NCBI RefSeq assembly: GCF_003144405.1
Contig: NZ_PENW01000010.1
Location: 1-64,000, forward strand
DNA length: 64,000 nucleotides
Reading direction: 5' to 3'
DNA from: Proteus cibi
GTDB lineage: Bacteria; Pseudomonadota; Gammaproteobacteria; Enterobacterales; Enterobacteriaceae
Notes under the pieces: generated by a model
Told to the model about the DNA's origin: nothing
What the model saw: only the letters and a program-made list of their open reading frames with translations
The model's database searches: none
Shown here: one piece after another, positions 52,472 to 61,015 of the stretch
How the letters are laid out: every line of letters starts with the position of its first letter
Position numbering within the stretch: the stretch's first letter is position 1
Program-made: the position numbers and the translations under genes

Positions 52472-53521
52472 ATGACTGATATAGTAAGTTTGTTAGGTGC
52501 TGATGCGAAATCATTATTGGAACATCGTTGCCAAACCATCCCAAGCGAAAATCTCTACCTGCCAGGTTCTGACTTTGTTGATCGTGTTATGATTGATAAC
52601 AATCGCCCTAATAGCGTGTTACGTTCAATGCAAACCCTGTTTAATCATGGGCGTTTAGCGGGAACGGGTTATCTGTCTATTCTACCTGTTGACCAAGGTG
52701 TTGAGCACTCTGCTGCCGCCTCTTTTGCAGCAAACCCACTCTATTTTGATCCAAAAAATATTGTTGAGTTAGCAATTGAAGCGGGTTGTAACTGTGTTGC
52801 TTCTACTTATGGTGTTCTTGCTTCTGTTTCTCGTCGCTATGCACACAAAATCCCTTTTCTTGTGAAATTAAATCACAATGAAACCCTGAGCTACCCAGCG
52901 CAATATGACCAAACACTGTATGCCAGTGTAGAACAAGCCTTTGAAATGGGTGCTGTTGCAGTGGGTGCGACCATTTACTTTGGTTCACAAGAAAGCCGTC
53001 GCCAAATTGAAGAGATTTCAATGGCATTTGAACGTGCTCATGAATTGGGTATGGTCACTGTATTATGGGCTTATTTACGCAACCCGGCATTTAAGAAAGA
53101 TGGCGTAGATTACCATGCAAGTGCTGATTTAACGGGTCAAGCCAACCACTTAGCCGCAACCATTGGTGCTGATATCGTTAAACAAAAAATGGCTGAAAAT
53201 AACGGTGGCTTTAAAGCGATTGGTTTTGGTCATACTGATGAACGTGTTTACACCAAACTCACCACTGAAAATCCCATTGATTTAGTGCGTTACCAATTAG
53301 CTAACTGCTATATGGGACGTGCGGGATTAATTAACTCAGGTGGCGCTTCAGGTAATAATGACCTTGAAGATGCTGTTCGTACTGCGGTTATTAATAAACG
53401 TGCAGGTGGTATGGGCTTGATCTTAGGGCGTAAAGCATTTAAGAAATCCATGAAAGACGGTGTTGCGTTAATTAATGCTGTACAAGATGTTTATCTCAAT
53501 AAATCTGTCACTATTGCTTAA
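52472..53521 (+). CDS. fbaB: class I (archaeal-type, DhnA) fructose-bisphosphate aldolase FbaB
   Basis: Schiff-base aldolase interconverting fructose-1,6-bisphosphate with triose phosphates, mainly used in gluconeogenesis in E. coli. The 349-residue protein matches FbaB (350): [25 protein letters not shown] (about 70-94), [13 protein letters not shown], and the Schiff-base lysine region [12 protein letters not shown] (about 232-243). [10 protein letters not shown] and LINSGGASG are family-typical. It ends at a strong terminator and is convergent with thiD. Confidence 0.95.
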   Translation: MTDIVSLLGADAKSLLEHRCQTIPSENLYLPGSDFVDRVMIDNNRPNSVLRSMQTLFNHGRLAGTGYLSILPVDQGVEHSAAASFAANPLYFDPKNIVELAIEAGCNCVASTYGVLASVSRRYAHKIPFLVKLNHNETLSYPAQYDQTLYASVEQAFEMGAVAVGATIYFGSQESRRQIEEISMAFERAHELGMVTVLWAYLRNPAFKKDGVDYHASADLTGQANHLAATIGADIVKQKMAENNGGFKAIGFGHTDERVYTKLTTENPIDLVRYQLANCYMGRAGLINSGGASGNNDLEDAVRTAVINKRAGGMGLILGRKAFKKSMKDGVALINAVQDVYLNKSVTIA

Positions 53522-53542
53522 AAAATAGTTCGGCGACACGTT

Positions 53543-53567
53543 AAAGCCCCTACAAAAGGGGCTTTTT
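53543..53567. terminator. terminator between fbaB and thiD
   Basis: Arms AAAGCCCC and GGGGCTTT with loop TACAAAA-like TACAAA, then TTTTT; it lies 21 bases after fbaB and just 5 bases before the end of thiD on the other strand. Confidence 0.88.
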
Positions 53568-53571
53568 CGCA

Positions 53572-54369
53572 TTACCACCAGCGATGAAAATGGTGTACCG
53601 GACCGAAACCTTGTCCAACTTCTAAACTGTCTGCATGTTCTAATGCTTGCTGTAAATAGGCTTTTGCTTGTTCAACACAAATTTGCCAATTAGAAACTTG
53701 AGGACGAATAGCGGCTAATGCCGCGGAAAGTGTGCATCCTGTACCGTGGGTATTTTTCGTATTAATGCGTTTAGAGGTGAATCGCCACTCACCATCTTGA
53801 GTAAATAACCAATCAGGACTTTCATTCTTAGTGAGATGTCCCCCTTTCATCAACACCGCTTTGCATCCTTGCTTTAGCAATGCATAGCCTTGTTGCTTCA
53901 TCATTATTTCATCTTGTGCGACGTCACAACCTAACAGTGCTGCCGCTTCAGGTAAATTAGGCGTGATCAAATCAACCAGAGGCAAAAGCTGATTAACCAT
54001 TTTATTAATCGCATCAGGCTGTAATAGCGGATCACCACTTTTTGCAATCATGACAGTATCAAGTACAACAAAGGGGATCGTATATTGCTGAAGTTTGCCG
54101 CAAACGACATCAATAATCGAAGCATTCGAGAGCATACCTATTTTTGCACTATCAATTCGAACATCAGATAAGACAGCATCTAATTGAGCGGCAACAAAAT
54201 CAGGGGGTAAATCATAGACGCTACGGACACCACACGTATTTTGAGCAACGAGTGCCGTCATTACGGTTGTGCCATATACACCCAGTGCGGAAAATGTTTT
54301 CAGATCGGCCTGAATACCGGCACCACCACTAGGATCGGTGCCTGCGATAGACAATGCATTGAATCTCAC
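53572..54369 (-). CDS. thiD: hydroxymethylpyrimidine (phosphate) kinase ThiD
   Basis: Two-step phosphorylation of HMP to HMP-PP in thiamine synthesis. The 265-residue ribokinase-like protein has the N-terminal signature ALSIAGTDPSGGAGIQADLKTFSALGVYG (residues 5-33), the catalytic loop KNTHGTGCTLSAALAAIRP (about 206-224) and the conserved Gln-rich AQNTCGVRSV. The start codon is GTG at 54369 with GGAGGAG 8 bases upstream. A TPP riboswitch lies at 54420-54510, so thiamine pyrophosphate should repress it. No thiM or thiE accompanies it. Confidence 0.95.
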   Translation of the reverse strand: MRFNALSIAGTDPSGGAGIQADLKTFSALGVYGTTVMTALVAQNTCGVRSVYDLPPDFVAAQLDAVLSDVRIDSAKIGMLSNASIIDVVCGKLQQYTIPFVVLDTVMIAKSGDPLLQPDAINKMVNQLLPLVDLITPNLPEAAALLGCDVAQDEIMMKQQGYALLKQGCKAVLMKGGHLTKNESPDWLFTQDGEWRFTSKRINTKNTHGTGCTLSAALAAIRPQVSNWQICVEQAKAYLQQALEHADSLEVGQGFGPVHHFHRWW

Positions 54370-54419
54370 TGATTAACTCCTCCTTTCACCAGTTACAGAA
54401 AAGTCGGGCTCTGTTAATC

Positions 54420-54510
54420 AGCAGAGTTACCTTGACTTCCCTACGCTGGCATTATCCAGATCAGGTTATACGGGTTCATCTCAGCCATAAGGCGCCCCGA
54501 GCCAAAGCCT
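54420..54510 (-). promoter_or_regulatory. TPP riboswitch (THI box) controlling thiD
   Basis: The minus strand shows CGGGGCGCC, GGCTGAGATGAACCC, then ACCTGATCTGGATAATGCC and AGCGTAGGGAAGTC, the pyrimidine-sensor and pyrophosphate-sensor cores of the THI-box aptamer in the right order. It begins about 140 bases and ends about 50 bases before the thiD GTG. The platform between 54370 and 54420 contains CTCTG/CAGAG and the GGAGGAG site, which suggests translational control. Confidence 0.95.
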
Positions 54511-55223
54511 GTAAATTCAGGCGATAAGAAGTATCGCATGCGCAAGATAAAGATGCTAGTTTGCTAGCTAATCTCGATTTATAAATTCGCTATTTTTGAG
54601 GTTAGCAAAGAAAAATTATCTCAATAAATATCCTTTTCGCTTTGAAAGAGTATGAACAGATATTCTTCCATTCATACTCTTTCATCTTAGGATGAACTGC
54701 ATAAAAAATAGACGCCCCGTGAAATAAAAGCCTCAAAACCTAAACGCTTTATAAACCAATCCCCGTTTTTTTCTTTTTTTGTTTAACACTATTTATTCGT
54801 TAATCTATTATCCCGCAGGAAATTGATGCCTTTTTATCAGCAAATATTATTAATATTTCAATTAAGTCATAAAAATAGCTATTTTGTGGATTTTTTCTAT
54901 TGAAAAGAATTAAACCTAAATTATATCTTGTATTTCCTTATTTATTAGTTATTTATTTCAAATCTAATAAAAACTTAATTTTTCATTAAAAACAATACAT
55001 TATTATAAAAAAAAATAGCATTTAATATCAGACAAAATGGTGTTCATCAGTACAATAAATCCATTTTTTTCTTCTTAACCGATTCTAATCCCTTACGATT
55101 TTATTTAAGAAGTAAAGTTTCGGATACCTCTTATCTTAAATACTTGTCGATTAAATAACACTATTAGTAATATTTATTTGTCATCACCAGAATCATTGTT
55201 TATGCCGTACTCGGAGTTATATT
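54506..55223. other. intergenic region between the thiD riboswitch and pagP
   Basis: About 700 AT-rich bases with no credible gene. The thiD promoter should lie just right of 54510. A perfect 13-base inverted repeat lies at 54644-54683 (separate entry). The pagP promoter should lie near 55100-55200, but I cannot define it. Confidence 0.5.
54644..54683. repeat. perfect 13-base inverted repeat with 14-base spacer
   Basis: GAAAGAGTATGAA (54644-54656) and TTCATACTCTTTC (54671-54683) are exact reverse complements. No T run follows on either strand, so it does not look like an ordinary intrinsic terminator. Its role is unknown; no gene ends near it. Confidence 0.75.
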
Positions 55224-55859
55224 ATGTCATCATCCTATTTTCACCCTAGCGTATTAGCAACCGCGTTGTTTTCACTTGTGTTAACAACCTCCGCTTTCGC
55301 TTCTGAAAATAATACAAATCCCCATCAGACTATTACGACAGAAAATCCACAAGTCACCAGCAATCCATCTCAATCTAATAATGAAGAGAGCTACTGGGGA
55401 AAATTCAAGCGTAATGTCAATCAAACTTGGGATAATGACCAATATAATTACTATTTACCTGTATGGACTTGGCATAACCGCTTTACTTACGATAAAGAAA
55501 AAACTGATCGTTATAACGAAACACCTTGGGGCTTTGGTATGGGTAAATATCGTTATGATAATGATGGTGATTGGCACTCTCTTTATGCGATGGCGTTTAT
55601 GGACTCCAATAACCGTGTACAACCTATTATGGGCTATGGTTTTGAGAAAATGTGGTATCCCGGTGATAAAGACGGGTTTCGTATGGGTGCCGGATTTACC
55701 CTGAGTATTACAGCACGCCATGAATACAACTATATTCCTATGCCACTTCCTTTACCGTTAGTTTCTGTCGGTTATGGACATCTTTCACTACAAGCAACCT
55801 ATGTACCAGGGACTTATAACAATGGTAACGTGTTATTTGCTTGGTTACGTTGGCAATAA
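55224..55859 (+). CDS. pagP: lipid A palmitoyltransferase PagP
   Basis: Outer-membrane enzyme that transfers palmitate from phospholipids to lipid A, helping resist cationic peptides. The 211-residue precursor has a signal peptide (about 1-26, ending SAFA before SENN) and an eight-strand beta-barrel. The catalytic triad positions known from E. coli are present: histidine in WTWHNRFTYD (about 83) and aspartate-serine in AFMDSNNRVQP (about 126-127). The C-terminal aromatic LFAWLRWQ is typical of outer-membrane barrels. A long polar linker with NTNPHQTITTENP follows the signal peptide. Often PhoP-regulated; no clear PhoP box was found here. Confidence 0.92.
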   Translation: MSSSYFHPSVLATALFSLVLTTSAFASENNTNPHQTITTENPQVTSNPSQSNNEESYWGKFKRNVNQTWDNDQYNYYLPVWTWHNRFTYDKEKTDRYNETPWGFGMGKYRYDNDGDWHSLYAMAFMDSNNRVQPIMGYGFEKMWYPGDKDGFRMGAGFTLSITARHEYNYIPMPLPLPLVSVGYGHLSLQATYVPGTYNNGNVLFAWLRWQ

Positions 55860-55900
55860 TTTTTTCTGTTCAGAATAATTGCAAATAATATAAAACAAAA

Positions 55901-55927
55901 AAAACGCATCATTGAGATGCGTTTTTT
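55901..55927. terminator. bidirectional terminator between pagP and pheP
   Basis: Arms AAAACGCATC and GATGCGTTTT (10 bases, perfect), loop ATTGA, with A run on the left and T run on the right. Confidence 0.9.
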
Positions 55928-55954
55928 GTTATTCAACAGAATGTATCAATCTAC

Positions 55955-57337
55955 TTAAATGTCTTGGCTTACTTGAGCACTATTAGCTGTTTTCTTCATA
56001 CGGGAGATCTTAAATCCGACCCATAAGAAGGCAATCCAGAATGGCATTAAAATCACCGAGATATTCACTTGTGGCATAAATAAGATAATCACTAAGATCA
56101 TGAATAAGAAAGCAAGACAGATATAGTTGCCATAAGGATACCAAAGTGCTTTAAAGAAAGGCTCTACACCCTCTTTCGTTTTTGCAGCCCTGAACTTTAA
56201 ATTTGCCAAACAGATCATAATCCAGTTAAGGACTAAGGTAGTAACAACCAACGCCATTAATAGCTCTAACGCTTGATCAGGTAATAAGTAATTCACCAAA
56301 ATACCTAATGATGTCGCAATAGCTGACAAGAGTAATGACACTACCGGTACACCACGTTTATTAATACGAGAAAGTGCATGTGGGGCATTACCTTGTTTTG
56401 CCAAGCCATAAAGCATGCGGCTATTAGAATACACTCCACTGTTATAAACAGACAGAGCAGCCGTTAACACCACCGCATTTAAAATATTCGCAATTAAGAA
56501 ATTATCCAAGTTATGGAAAATCAGAACGAATGGGCTTTCACCTTTCACAACTTGTGTCCAAGGATAAAGTGAAAGTAACACTAACAGCGAACCGATATAG
56601 AAAATTAAAATGCGATAAACAACTTGGTTAGTCGCTTTCGGGATGCTGACTTTTGGGTTTTCAGCTTCAGCAGCGGTGATACCCACCAGCTCAAGTCCAC
56701 CAAAAGAGAACATCACAATGGCTAATGCAGACATAAAACCCGTAAAGCCATGAGGGAAAAAGCCTAACTCCCATAAATTGCTAACCGAAGCTTGAGGGCC
56801 ACCATTACCACTTGCCAGTAAGTAGCTCCCAAATAAAATCATACCAACAATCGCCAACACTTTAATGATGGCAAACCAGAACTCGGTTTCACCATACATT
56901 TTAACGTTAATCAAATTGATTAAGTTGATTGCCACAAAGAAAATAGCAACGGAGACCCAAACAGGAATATCAGGTAACCAATAGTTAATATATTTACCTG
57001 CTGCGGTTAATTCTGCCATGCCGACAAGAATAAACATCACCCAATAGTTCCAGCCAGATAAGAAGCCAGCAAATGGGCTCCAATATTTATTAGCAAAGTG
57101 ACTAAACGAACCCGCAACTGGCTCTTCGGCAACCATTTCGCCTAATTGGCGCATGATCATAAACGCAATAAAACCACCAATAGCATATCCTAATATTACT
57201 GATGGGCCTGTCATATTAATAGTTTGCGCTATACCAAGAAACAGACCAGCGCCGACAGCACCACCCAGCGCAATTAGCTGGATATGTCGATTTTTTAGAC
57301 CGCGCTTAAGTTCTGTCTGTCGCGACTCTCTCGCCAT
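55955..57337 (-). CDS. pheP: aromatic amino acid (phenylalanine-type) permease PheP
   Basis: Amino acid:H+ symporter of the AAT branch of the APC family, 460 residues, 12 helices. The sequence is closer to PheP than to AroP: SGWNYWVMFILVGMAELTAAG, YGETEFWFAIIKVLAIVGMI, YNSGVYSNSRMLYGL and LNWIMICLANLKFRAA all match PheP variants. It should import phenylalanine, perhaps also tyrosine and tryptophan. A strong TyrR box at 57374-57391 lies 37 bases upstream and overlaps the expected -35, in line with an aromatic permease. It is leftward, convergent with pagP, and downstream of the mgrB-like gene. Confidence 0.87.
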   Translation of the reverse strand: MARESRQTELKRGLKNRHIQLIALGGAVGAGLFLGIAQTINMTGPSVILGYAIGGFIAFMIMRQLGEMVAEEPVAGSFSHFANKYWSPFAGFLSGWNYWVMFILVGMAELTAAGKYINYWLPDIPVWVSVAIFFVAINLINLINVKMYGETEFWFAIIKVLAIVGMILFGSYLLASGNGGPQASVSNLWELGFFPHGFTGFMSALAIVMFSFGGLELVGITAAEAENPKVSIPKATNQVVYRILIFYIGSLLVLLSLYPWTQVVKGESPFVLIFHNLDNFLIANILNAVVLTAALSVYNSGVYSNSRMLYGLAKQGNAPHALSRINKRGVPVVSLLLSAIATSLGILVNYLLPDQALELLMALVVTTLVLNWIMICLANLKFRAAKTKEGVEPFFKALWYPYGNYICLAFLFMILVIILFMPQVNISVILMPFWIAFLWVGFKISRMKKTANSAQVSQDI

Positions 57338-57373
57338 ACATCCTCTTCTCTTTATTATTTTATCAACTTAACG

Positions 57374-57391
57374 TGTAAACTAATATTTACG
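57374..57391. promoter_or_regulatory. TyrR box upstream of pheP
   Basis: TGTAAA-CTAATA-TTTACG matches the TyrR strong-box consensus TGTAAA-N6-TTTACA at 11 of 12 fixed positions. It lies 37 bases upstream of the pheP ATG. Confidence 0.8.
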
Positions 57392-57486
57392 ATTTTGTTT
57401 ATTTCAAGCCACCATTAAAACACCATTCTGACTTGAATAACAAATACATTTTATGCTAGGAGAAAAAATAATAAGAAAAGTTATCT

Positions 57487-57642
57487 TTAGTGATGTTTAG
57501 AGGGGAATAATGTGGTAAAGCGACAAAGACCTTGTTGGAAATCCTCTCCTCGATCGCAAAAATTATCTAAAGCCACCAGATAGAGGCCAAAGGTAATGGC
57601 TAATGCAATAATTAAGCTAATAATTATTTTCTTTGCGTTCAA
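57487..57642 (-). CDS. mgrB: MgrB-like small membrane inhibitor of PhoQ
   Basis: A 51-residue protein with one N-terminal helix (about 4-25, KKIIISLIIALAITFGLYLVA) and a short periplasmic tail NFCDRGEDFQQGLCRFTTLFP. The two cysteines (29 and 40) have the same 11-residue spacing as in E. coli MgrB (28 and 39) and the surrounding CD....F..G.C.....FP pattern matches. MgrB binds PhoQ and dampens PhoPQ signalling. The TTG at 57642 has AAAGGA 7 bases upstream; in-frame ATGs at 57663 and 57684 lack one and would give 58 or 65 residues. A TATAAT -10 lies at 57685-57690. Confidence 0.8.
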   Translation of the reverse strand: MNAKKIIISLIIALAITFGLYLVALDNFCDRGEDFQQGLCRFTTLFPSKHH

Positions 57643-58002
57643 TTTAAAATCCTTTAAATACATTTTGTTAGTATGACTTATCACATTATAAGTATTCGCT
57701 TAAATACGATAACAAGATAGGGAGTTGTTGTTATAAGATTCACAATCAATTATCTCTATGCGTAAATTTAGCATAACTTTCATGATGAAAGGTAAACGCT
57801 TCCTCGACAAACTTCAGATAATTTGCATTATTTCGATCTAAACTGTATGTAAAATGACCTTATATTATTTTAAGTACACATTTTGCCAACGATTATAGAT
57901 AGCTATCCATTAATATGGATTTCTCTGTCTGCCATTTTTTGTATAAGATTAGGGAGTTAATTTTGATTTTTACCTTAACTTCATTGATAGAATGGAACTG
58001 TA
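57643..58002. other. divergent intergenic region, mgrB / AraC-type regulator
   Basis: About 360 bases. On the minus strand a perfect -10 TATAAT (57690 to 57685) serves mgrB. Ten bases upstream of it, TATTTA could be one half of a PhoP box, but the other half at 11-base spacing is poor. On the plus side no promoter for the AraC-type gene could be fixed. Confidence 0.45.
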
Positions 58003-58389
58003 ATGCCACAAGATAATCATCTCGCATTAGTTTGCGCGCTAAGTAAATGGATTGAGGAGCATTTAGGCCGTGTTATCCATCTTGAAGAGTTGGCGGCTTA
58101 TTCTGGGTACTCTCTTTGGCACATGCAGAAAATCTTTAAAGAAATCACGGGCACCTCTTTAGGAAAGTATATCCGTCAGCGTAGATTGGCTGGCGCTATT
58201 CATTTATTACGTACCAGCGAGCGCTCTATCTTCGATATCGCCCTTGATTTCGGTTTTGGTTCACAATCTCACTTTACTTATATGTTCCGTAAAGAGTATG
58301 GCATCACGCCTTTCGACTTTCGGCAAAATCAAGAGATCATTTTAGAAACCAAACAACCTTTACATTTACAATCACCTTGTTGTGATTAA
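58003..58389 (+). CDS. small AraC/XylS-family activator of the MarA/SoxS/Rob group (PqrA-like)
   Basis: A 128-residue protein that is almost entirely the AraC DNA-binding domain with two helix-turn-helix motifs: LEELAAYSGYSLWHMQKIFKEITG (about 27-50) and IFDIALDFGFGSQSHFTYMFRKEYGITPFDFR (about 79-110). It lacks an effector domain, like MarA, SoxS and RamA, so it is probably controlled by its own level. Proteus PqrA, linked to multidrug resistance, is of this type and length, and is my best guess. No repressor or oxidative-stress regulator gene is adjacent. A long inverted repeat follows its stop. Confidence 0.85.
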   Translation: MPQDNHLALVCALSKWIEEHLGRVIHLEELAAYSGYSLWHMQKIFKEITGTSLGKYIRQRRLAGAIHLLRTSERSIFDIALDFGFGSQSHFTYMFRKEYGITPFDFRQNQEIILETKQPLHLQSPCCD

Positions 58390-58396
58390 CCCTTCC

Positions 58397-58439
58397 ATTT
58401 ATGTGACATTATACAGATCGCTTTTAATGTCACATAAAT
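58397..58439. repeat. perfect 15-base inverted repeat after the AraC-type gene
   Basis: ATTTATGTGACATTA (58397-58411) and TAATGTCACATAAAT (58425-58439) are exact reverse complements with a 13-base spacer. It starts 8 bases after the stop of the AraC-type gene. There is no T run, so it may be a 3' stabilising stem-loop, a Rho-type terminator element or a binding site with TGTGACAT half-sites. Confidence 0.8.
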
Positions 58440-58516
58440 AATACTCAAGCTATGTGATGATAGACCGCTTCGCCCTTCCTTTATCATGATTGCTTTATTT
58501 AATATTGGGGATGCTA

Positions 58517-59323
58517 ATGAGTATTAAGCTTATCGCGATTGATTTAGATGGAACCTTGCTTAACAAACAACACCAAATTACGCCAGAAGTAAAACACGCT
58601 GTTCGGCGGGCAAAAGAGGCGGGAGTTAAGATTGTATTAGCTTCTGGACGCTCCTTTAATGGCATCTCTCCCTATTTAAAAACACTCGATCTTAATACCT
58701 CGGATTGTTACTGTATCAGCAATAATGGTAGCCAAATTCATCAAGCAGATAATGGTGAAGTTATTATTCAAGATCTACTCAATTTTGAAGATTACCTCTA
58801 TTTCGAAAACCTCGCTCGTGAGATTGGCGTCCATTTTCACGTTATCAGCGATAATAAGATTTATACTACCAATAGCCATATTAGCCATTTCACCTGCCAA
58901 GAAGCCTTTTTATCTTGGACTCCGCTTTATTATCGTCCACTGAATGAAATGCAAACTGATATGTATTTTAGTAAGTTTATGATTGTTGATGCCCCTGCCG
59001 TTTTAGATAATGCCATTCAATATCTTCCGACGAATATTTATCAACAATACAGCATATTACGTAGCGCCCCTTATTTTATTGAAGTGTTGAACACCAATGT
59101 CAATAAAGGAAGTGCAGTTCAAAAAGTCGCTGAACATTTGAAAATCACACCAGAAAAAATCATGTGTATTGGTGATCAAGGTAATGATTTGGCAATGCTG
59201 AAATATGCAGGTTTAGGTGTTGCGATGGAAAATGCGCCGGAAGAAGTGAAAAAAGTCGCTAAATTCGTCACACTTTCTAATGAAGAGCACGGTGTTGCAG
59301 TGGCTATCAATAAATTTATTTAA
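58517..59323 (+). CDS. HAD-superfamily Cof-type sugar phosphatase, YidA-like
   Basis: A 268-residue HAD-IIB phosphatase. Motif I is AIDLDGTLLN (about 6-15), motif II VLASGRSFNG (about 42-51), motif III lysine in NVNKGSAVQKVAE (about 196-208) and motif IV IGDQGNDLAMLKYAG (about 219-233). The cap domain lies between about 85 and 190. It resembles YidA most, which hydrolyses sugar phosphates such as erythrose-4-phosphate, but the substrate is not decided. The ATG at 58517 has GGGG upstream; the frame is open to 58490. Confidence 0.87.
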   Translation: MSIKLIAIDLDGTLLNKQHQITPEVKHAVRRAKEAGVKIVLASGRSFNGISPYLKTLDLNTSDCYCISNNGSQIHQADNGEVIIQDLLNFEDYLYFENLAREIGVHFHVISDNKIYTTNSHISHFTCQEAFLSWTPLYYRPLNEMQTDMYFSKFMIVDAPAVLDNAIQYLPTNIYQQYSILRSAPYFIEVLNTNVNKGSAVQKVAEHLKITPEKIMCIGDQGNDLAMLKYAGLGVAMENAPEEVKKVAKFVTLSNEEHGVAVAINKFI

Positions 59324-59625
59324 ACACGATCTTTTTTGTGTTTTATCGCGAATGTCTACAAAATTATATAGCAATTGTGATCCTTAGCAGAGGATCACAC
59401 TGCTTTTCGACCCAAAACATAGCCTTTTATGATTTTATAATTGCTGTTAAATGAGCGTTAAATCTGCCTTTCTTCTTACATATCCTTCAGAATTTGTTAC
59501 TATCAATTCACTTTTCGTTATTCAAACTGCATTTTCACAACATATTAAGCTGTTAATTAGGCTAGATGTAGAATAACAAATATAAATCATTTATATATTT
59601 TCTTCACAGACAGGTAGTTTAAGTT
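59324..59625. other. intergenic region upstream of brnQ
   Basis: About 300 bases: a hairpin near 59376 that probably ends the preceding gene, then AT-rich sequence that must contain the brnQ promoter. I see no attenuator or leader peptide with a run of branched-chain codons. Confidence 0.45.
59376..59407 (+). terminator. likely terminator of the YidA-like gene
   Basis: Arms TGTGATCCT (59376-59384) and AGGATCACA (59391-59399) with a 6-base loop, followed by CTGCTTTTC; about 50 bases after the stop. Confidence 0.5.
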
Positions 59626-60972
59626 ATGCTTTCTACAAAAGATATGCTCGTTCTTGGAATGATGGTTTTTGCACTCTTCCTTGGCGCTGGCAATATTATT
59701 TTCCCCCCTATGGCGGGTTTCCAATCGGGAAGCCTCTGGTTTAGTACGTCGTTAGGTTTCCTCGTGACGGGTGTCTTACTCCCTTTCCTAACCTTAGTTA
59801 TTGTTGCAATTCGCGGACGTGGTGAGCGTCTTTCTGTTGATTTGCCTTCATGGGTTGCCGTCATTTTCTGGGTAGCACTGTACCTTATTGTAGGCTCTAC
59901 CTTTGCGATGCCTCGTGTCACCAATACCGCTTATGAAATGGGTTTCTTACCTTTAGGTCTGATTGAGAAAAATACGGTAACACACCTTACTTTCGCACTT
60001 GTTTTCAATATCACAAGTATGTTCTTCATGCTTAAACAAGGCACAATGATAAGCGCCATTGGTAAGTTTATGACACCCGCACTGTTAGTCCTGCTGGTGG
60101 TTGTAGGCATTGCGGTTGTGGCTAAACCGATTTCCCCAATTGGTGAACCAACCGGTCTTTATGCGGTAAATGGCTTCTTCTCTGGCTTTATTGATGGTTA
60201 CCAGACCATGGATGTCCTTTCTGCCATGGCATTTGGCGGCATCGTTGCTCGTGCTTTATATACCAAAGGCATTACAGAACCACGCCAGATTGGTTTTATT
60301 ACCGTAAAAGCGGGCATGATTTCAGTCTTACTGTTAGCCGCACTTTATCTGTGCCTTTTCTATTTAGGTGCGACAAGCCACTCTGTTTCTGTTTTTGCTG
60401 ATCCCGCGCTCAATGCGACTAACGGTGGACAAATTTTCTCACGCTATGTTGATGCGTTATTTGGCTCTGTAGGTACCTGGTTGATGGGAGGAATTGTTTT
60501 ATTAGCCAGTATGACAACCCTAGTGGGTGTAACAAGTGCCGCAGCAGACTACTTTGCGACATTCCACCATCGTTTAGGTTATCGCTTTTGGGTTGTGGTA
60601 TTTACACTAATGACGACAATCGTATCAACGTTTGGTCTTGATACATTATTACGAGTGACTATTCCTGCATTATTAATGATTTATCCAACCGCAGTCACAT
60701 TGGTATTACTGCAATTTGTTCGTAACAAATTAAAAGCGCCTCGCTTTACCTATCGCTTTACAATTGCCATCATTGTTTTGATGAGTCTTTTCGATACGTT
60801 GAAACAATTGAAGTGGTTAAATGCTGATTTACTGCAATTATTTAGCTATATCCCACTGTCTGATTATGGCTTAGGTTGGGTATTACCCGGTGCAATTGCA
60901 TTTGTAATTTCACTCATTGTTAGCTTAAACCTTAAAGAAGCCAATCTTCCAGTAGGAAATACTGCGAAATAA
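59626..60972 (+). CDS. brnQ: branched-chain amino acid:cation symporter BrnQ
   Basis: LIV-II type transporter of the LIVCS family importing leucine, isoleucine and valine with Na+ or H+. The 448-residue protein has about 12 helices and family segments LGAGNIIFPPMAGFQSG (about 20-36), FIDGYQTMDVLSAMAFGGIVARAL (about 188-211) and MTTLVGVTSAAADYF (about 297-311). E. coli BrnQ has 439 residues. The ribosome-binding sequence before the ATG is weak. It is monocistronic with a strong terminator at 61016. Confidence 0.94.
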   Translation: MLSTKDMLVLGMMVFALFLGAGNIIFPPMAGFQSGSLWFSTSLGFLVTGVLLPFLTLVIVAIRGRGERLSVDLPSWVAVIFWVALYLIVGSTFAMPRVTNTAYEMGFLPLGLIEKNTVTHLTFALVFNITSMFFMLKQGTMISAIGKFMTPALLVLLVVVGIAVVAKPISPIGEPTGLYAVNGFFSGFIDGYQTMDVLSAMAFGGIVARALYTKGITEPRQIGFITVKAGMISVLLLAALYLCLFYLGATSHSVSVFADPALNATNGGQIFSRYVDALFGSVGTWLMGGIVLLASMTTLVGVTSAAADYFATFHHRLGYRFWVVVFTLMTTIVSTFGLDTLLRVTIPALLMIYPTAVTLVLLQFVRNKLKAPRFTYRFTIAIIVLMSLFDTLKQLKWLNADLLQLFSYIPLSDYGLGWVLPGAIAFVISLIVSLNLKEANLPVGNTAK

Positions 60973-61015
60973 CTCGTATGTAACACCTAATTTGTAATGC
61001 TGATTGTAAATTAAT

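Noticed and set aside
54780-54795. PhoP-box-like TGTTTA-ACACT-ATTTA upstream of pagP
   Set aside because: The half-sites repeat at 10 bases, not the 11 required, and the element is about 430 bases from pagP in AT-rich sequence.
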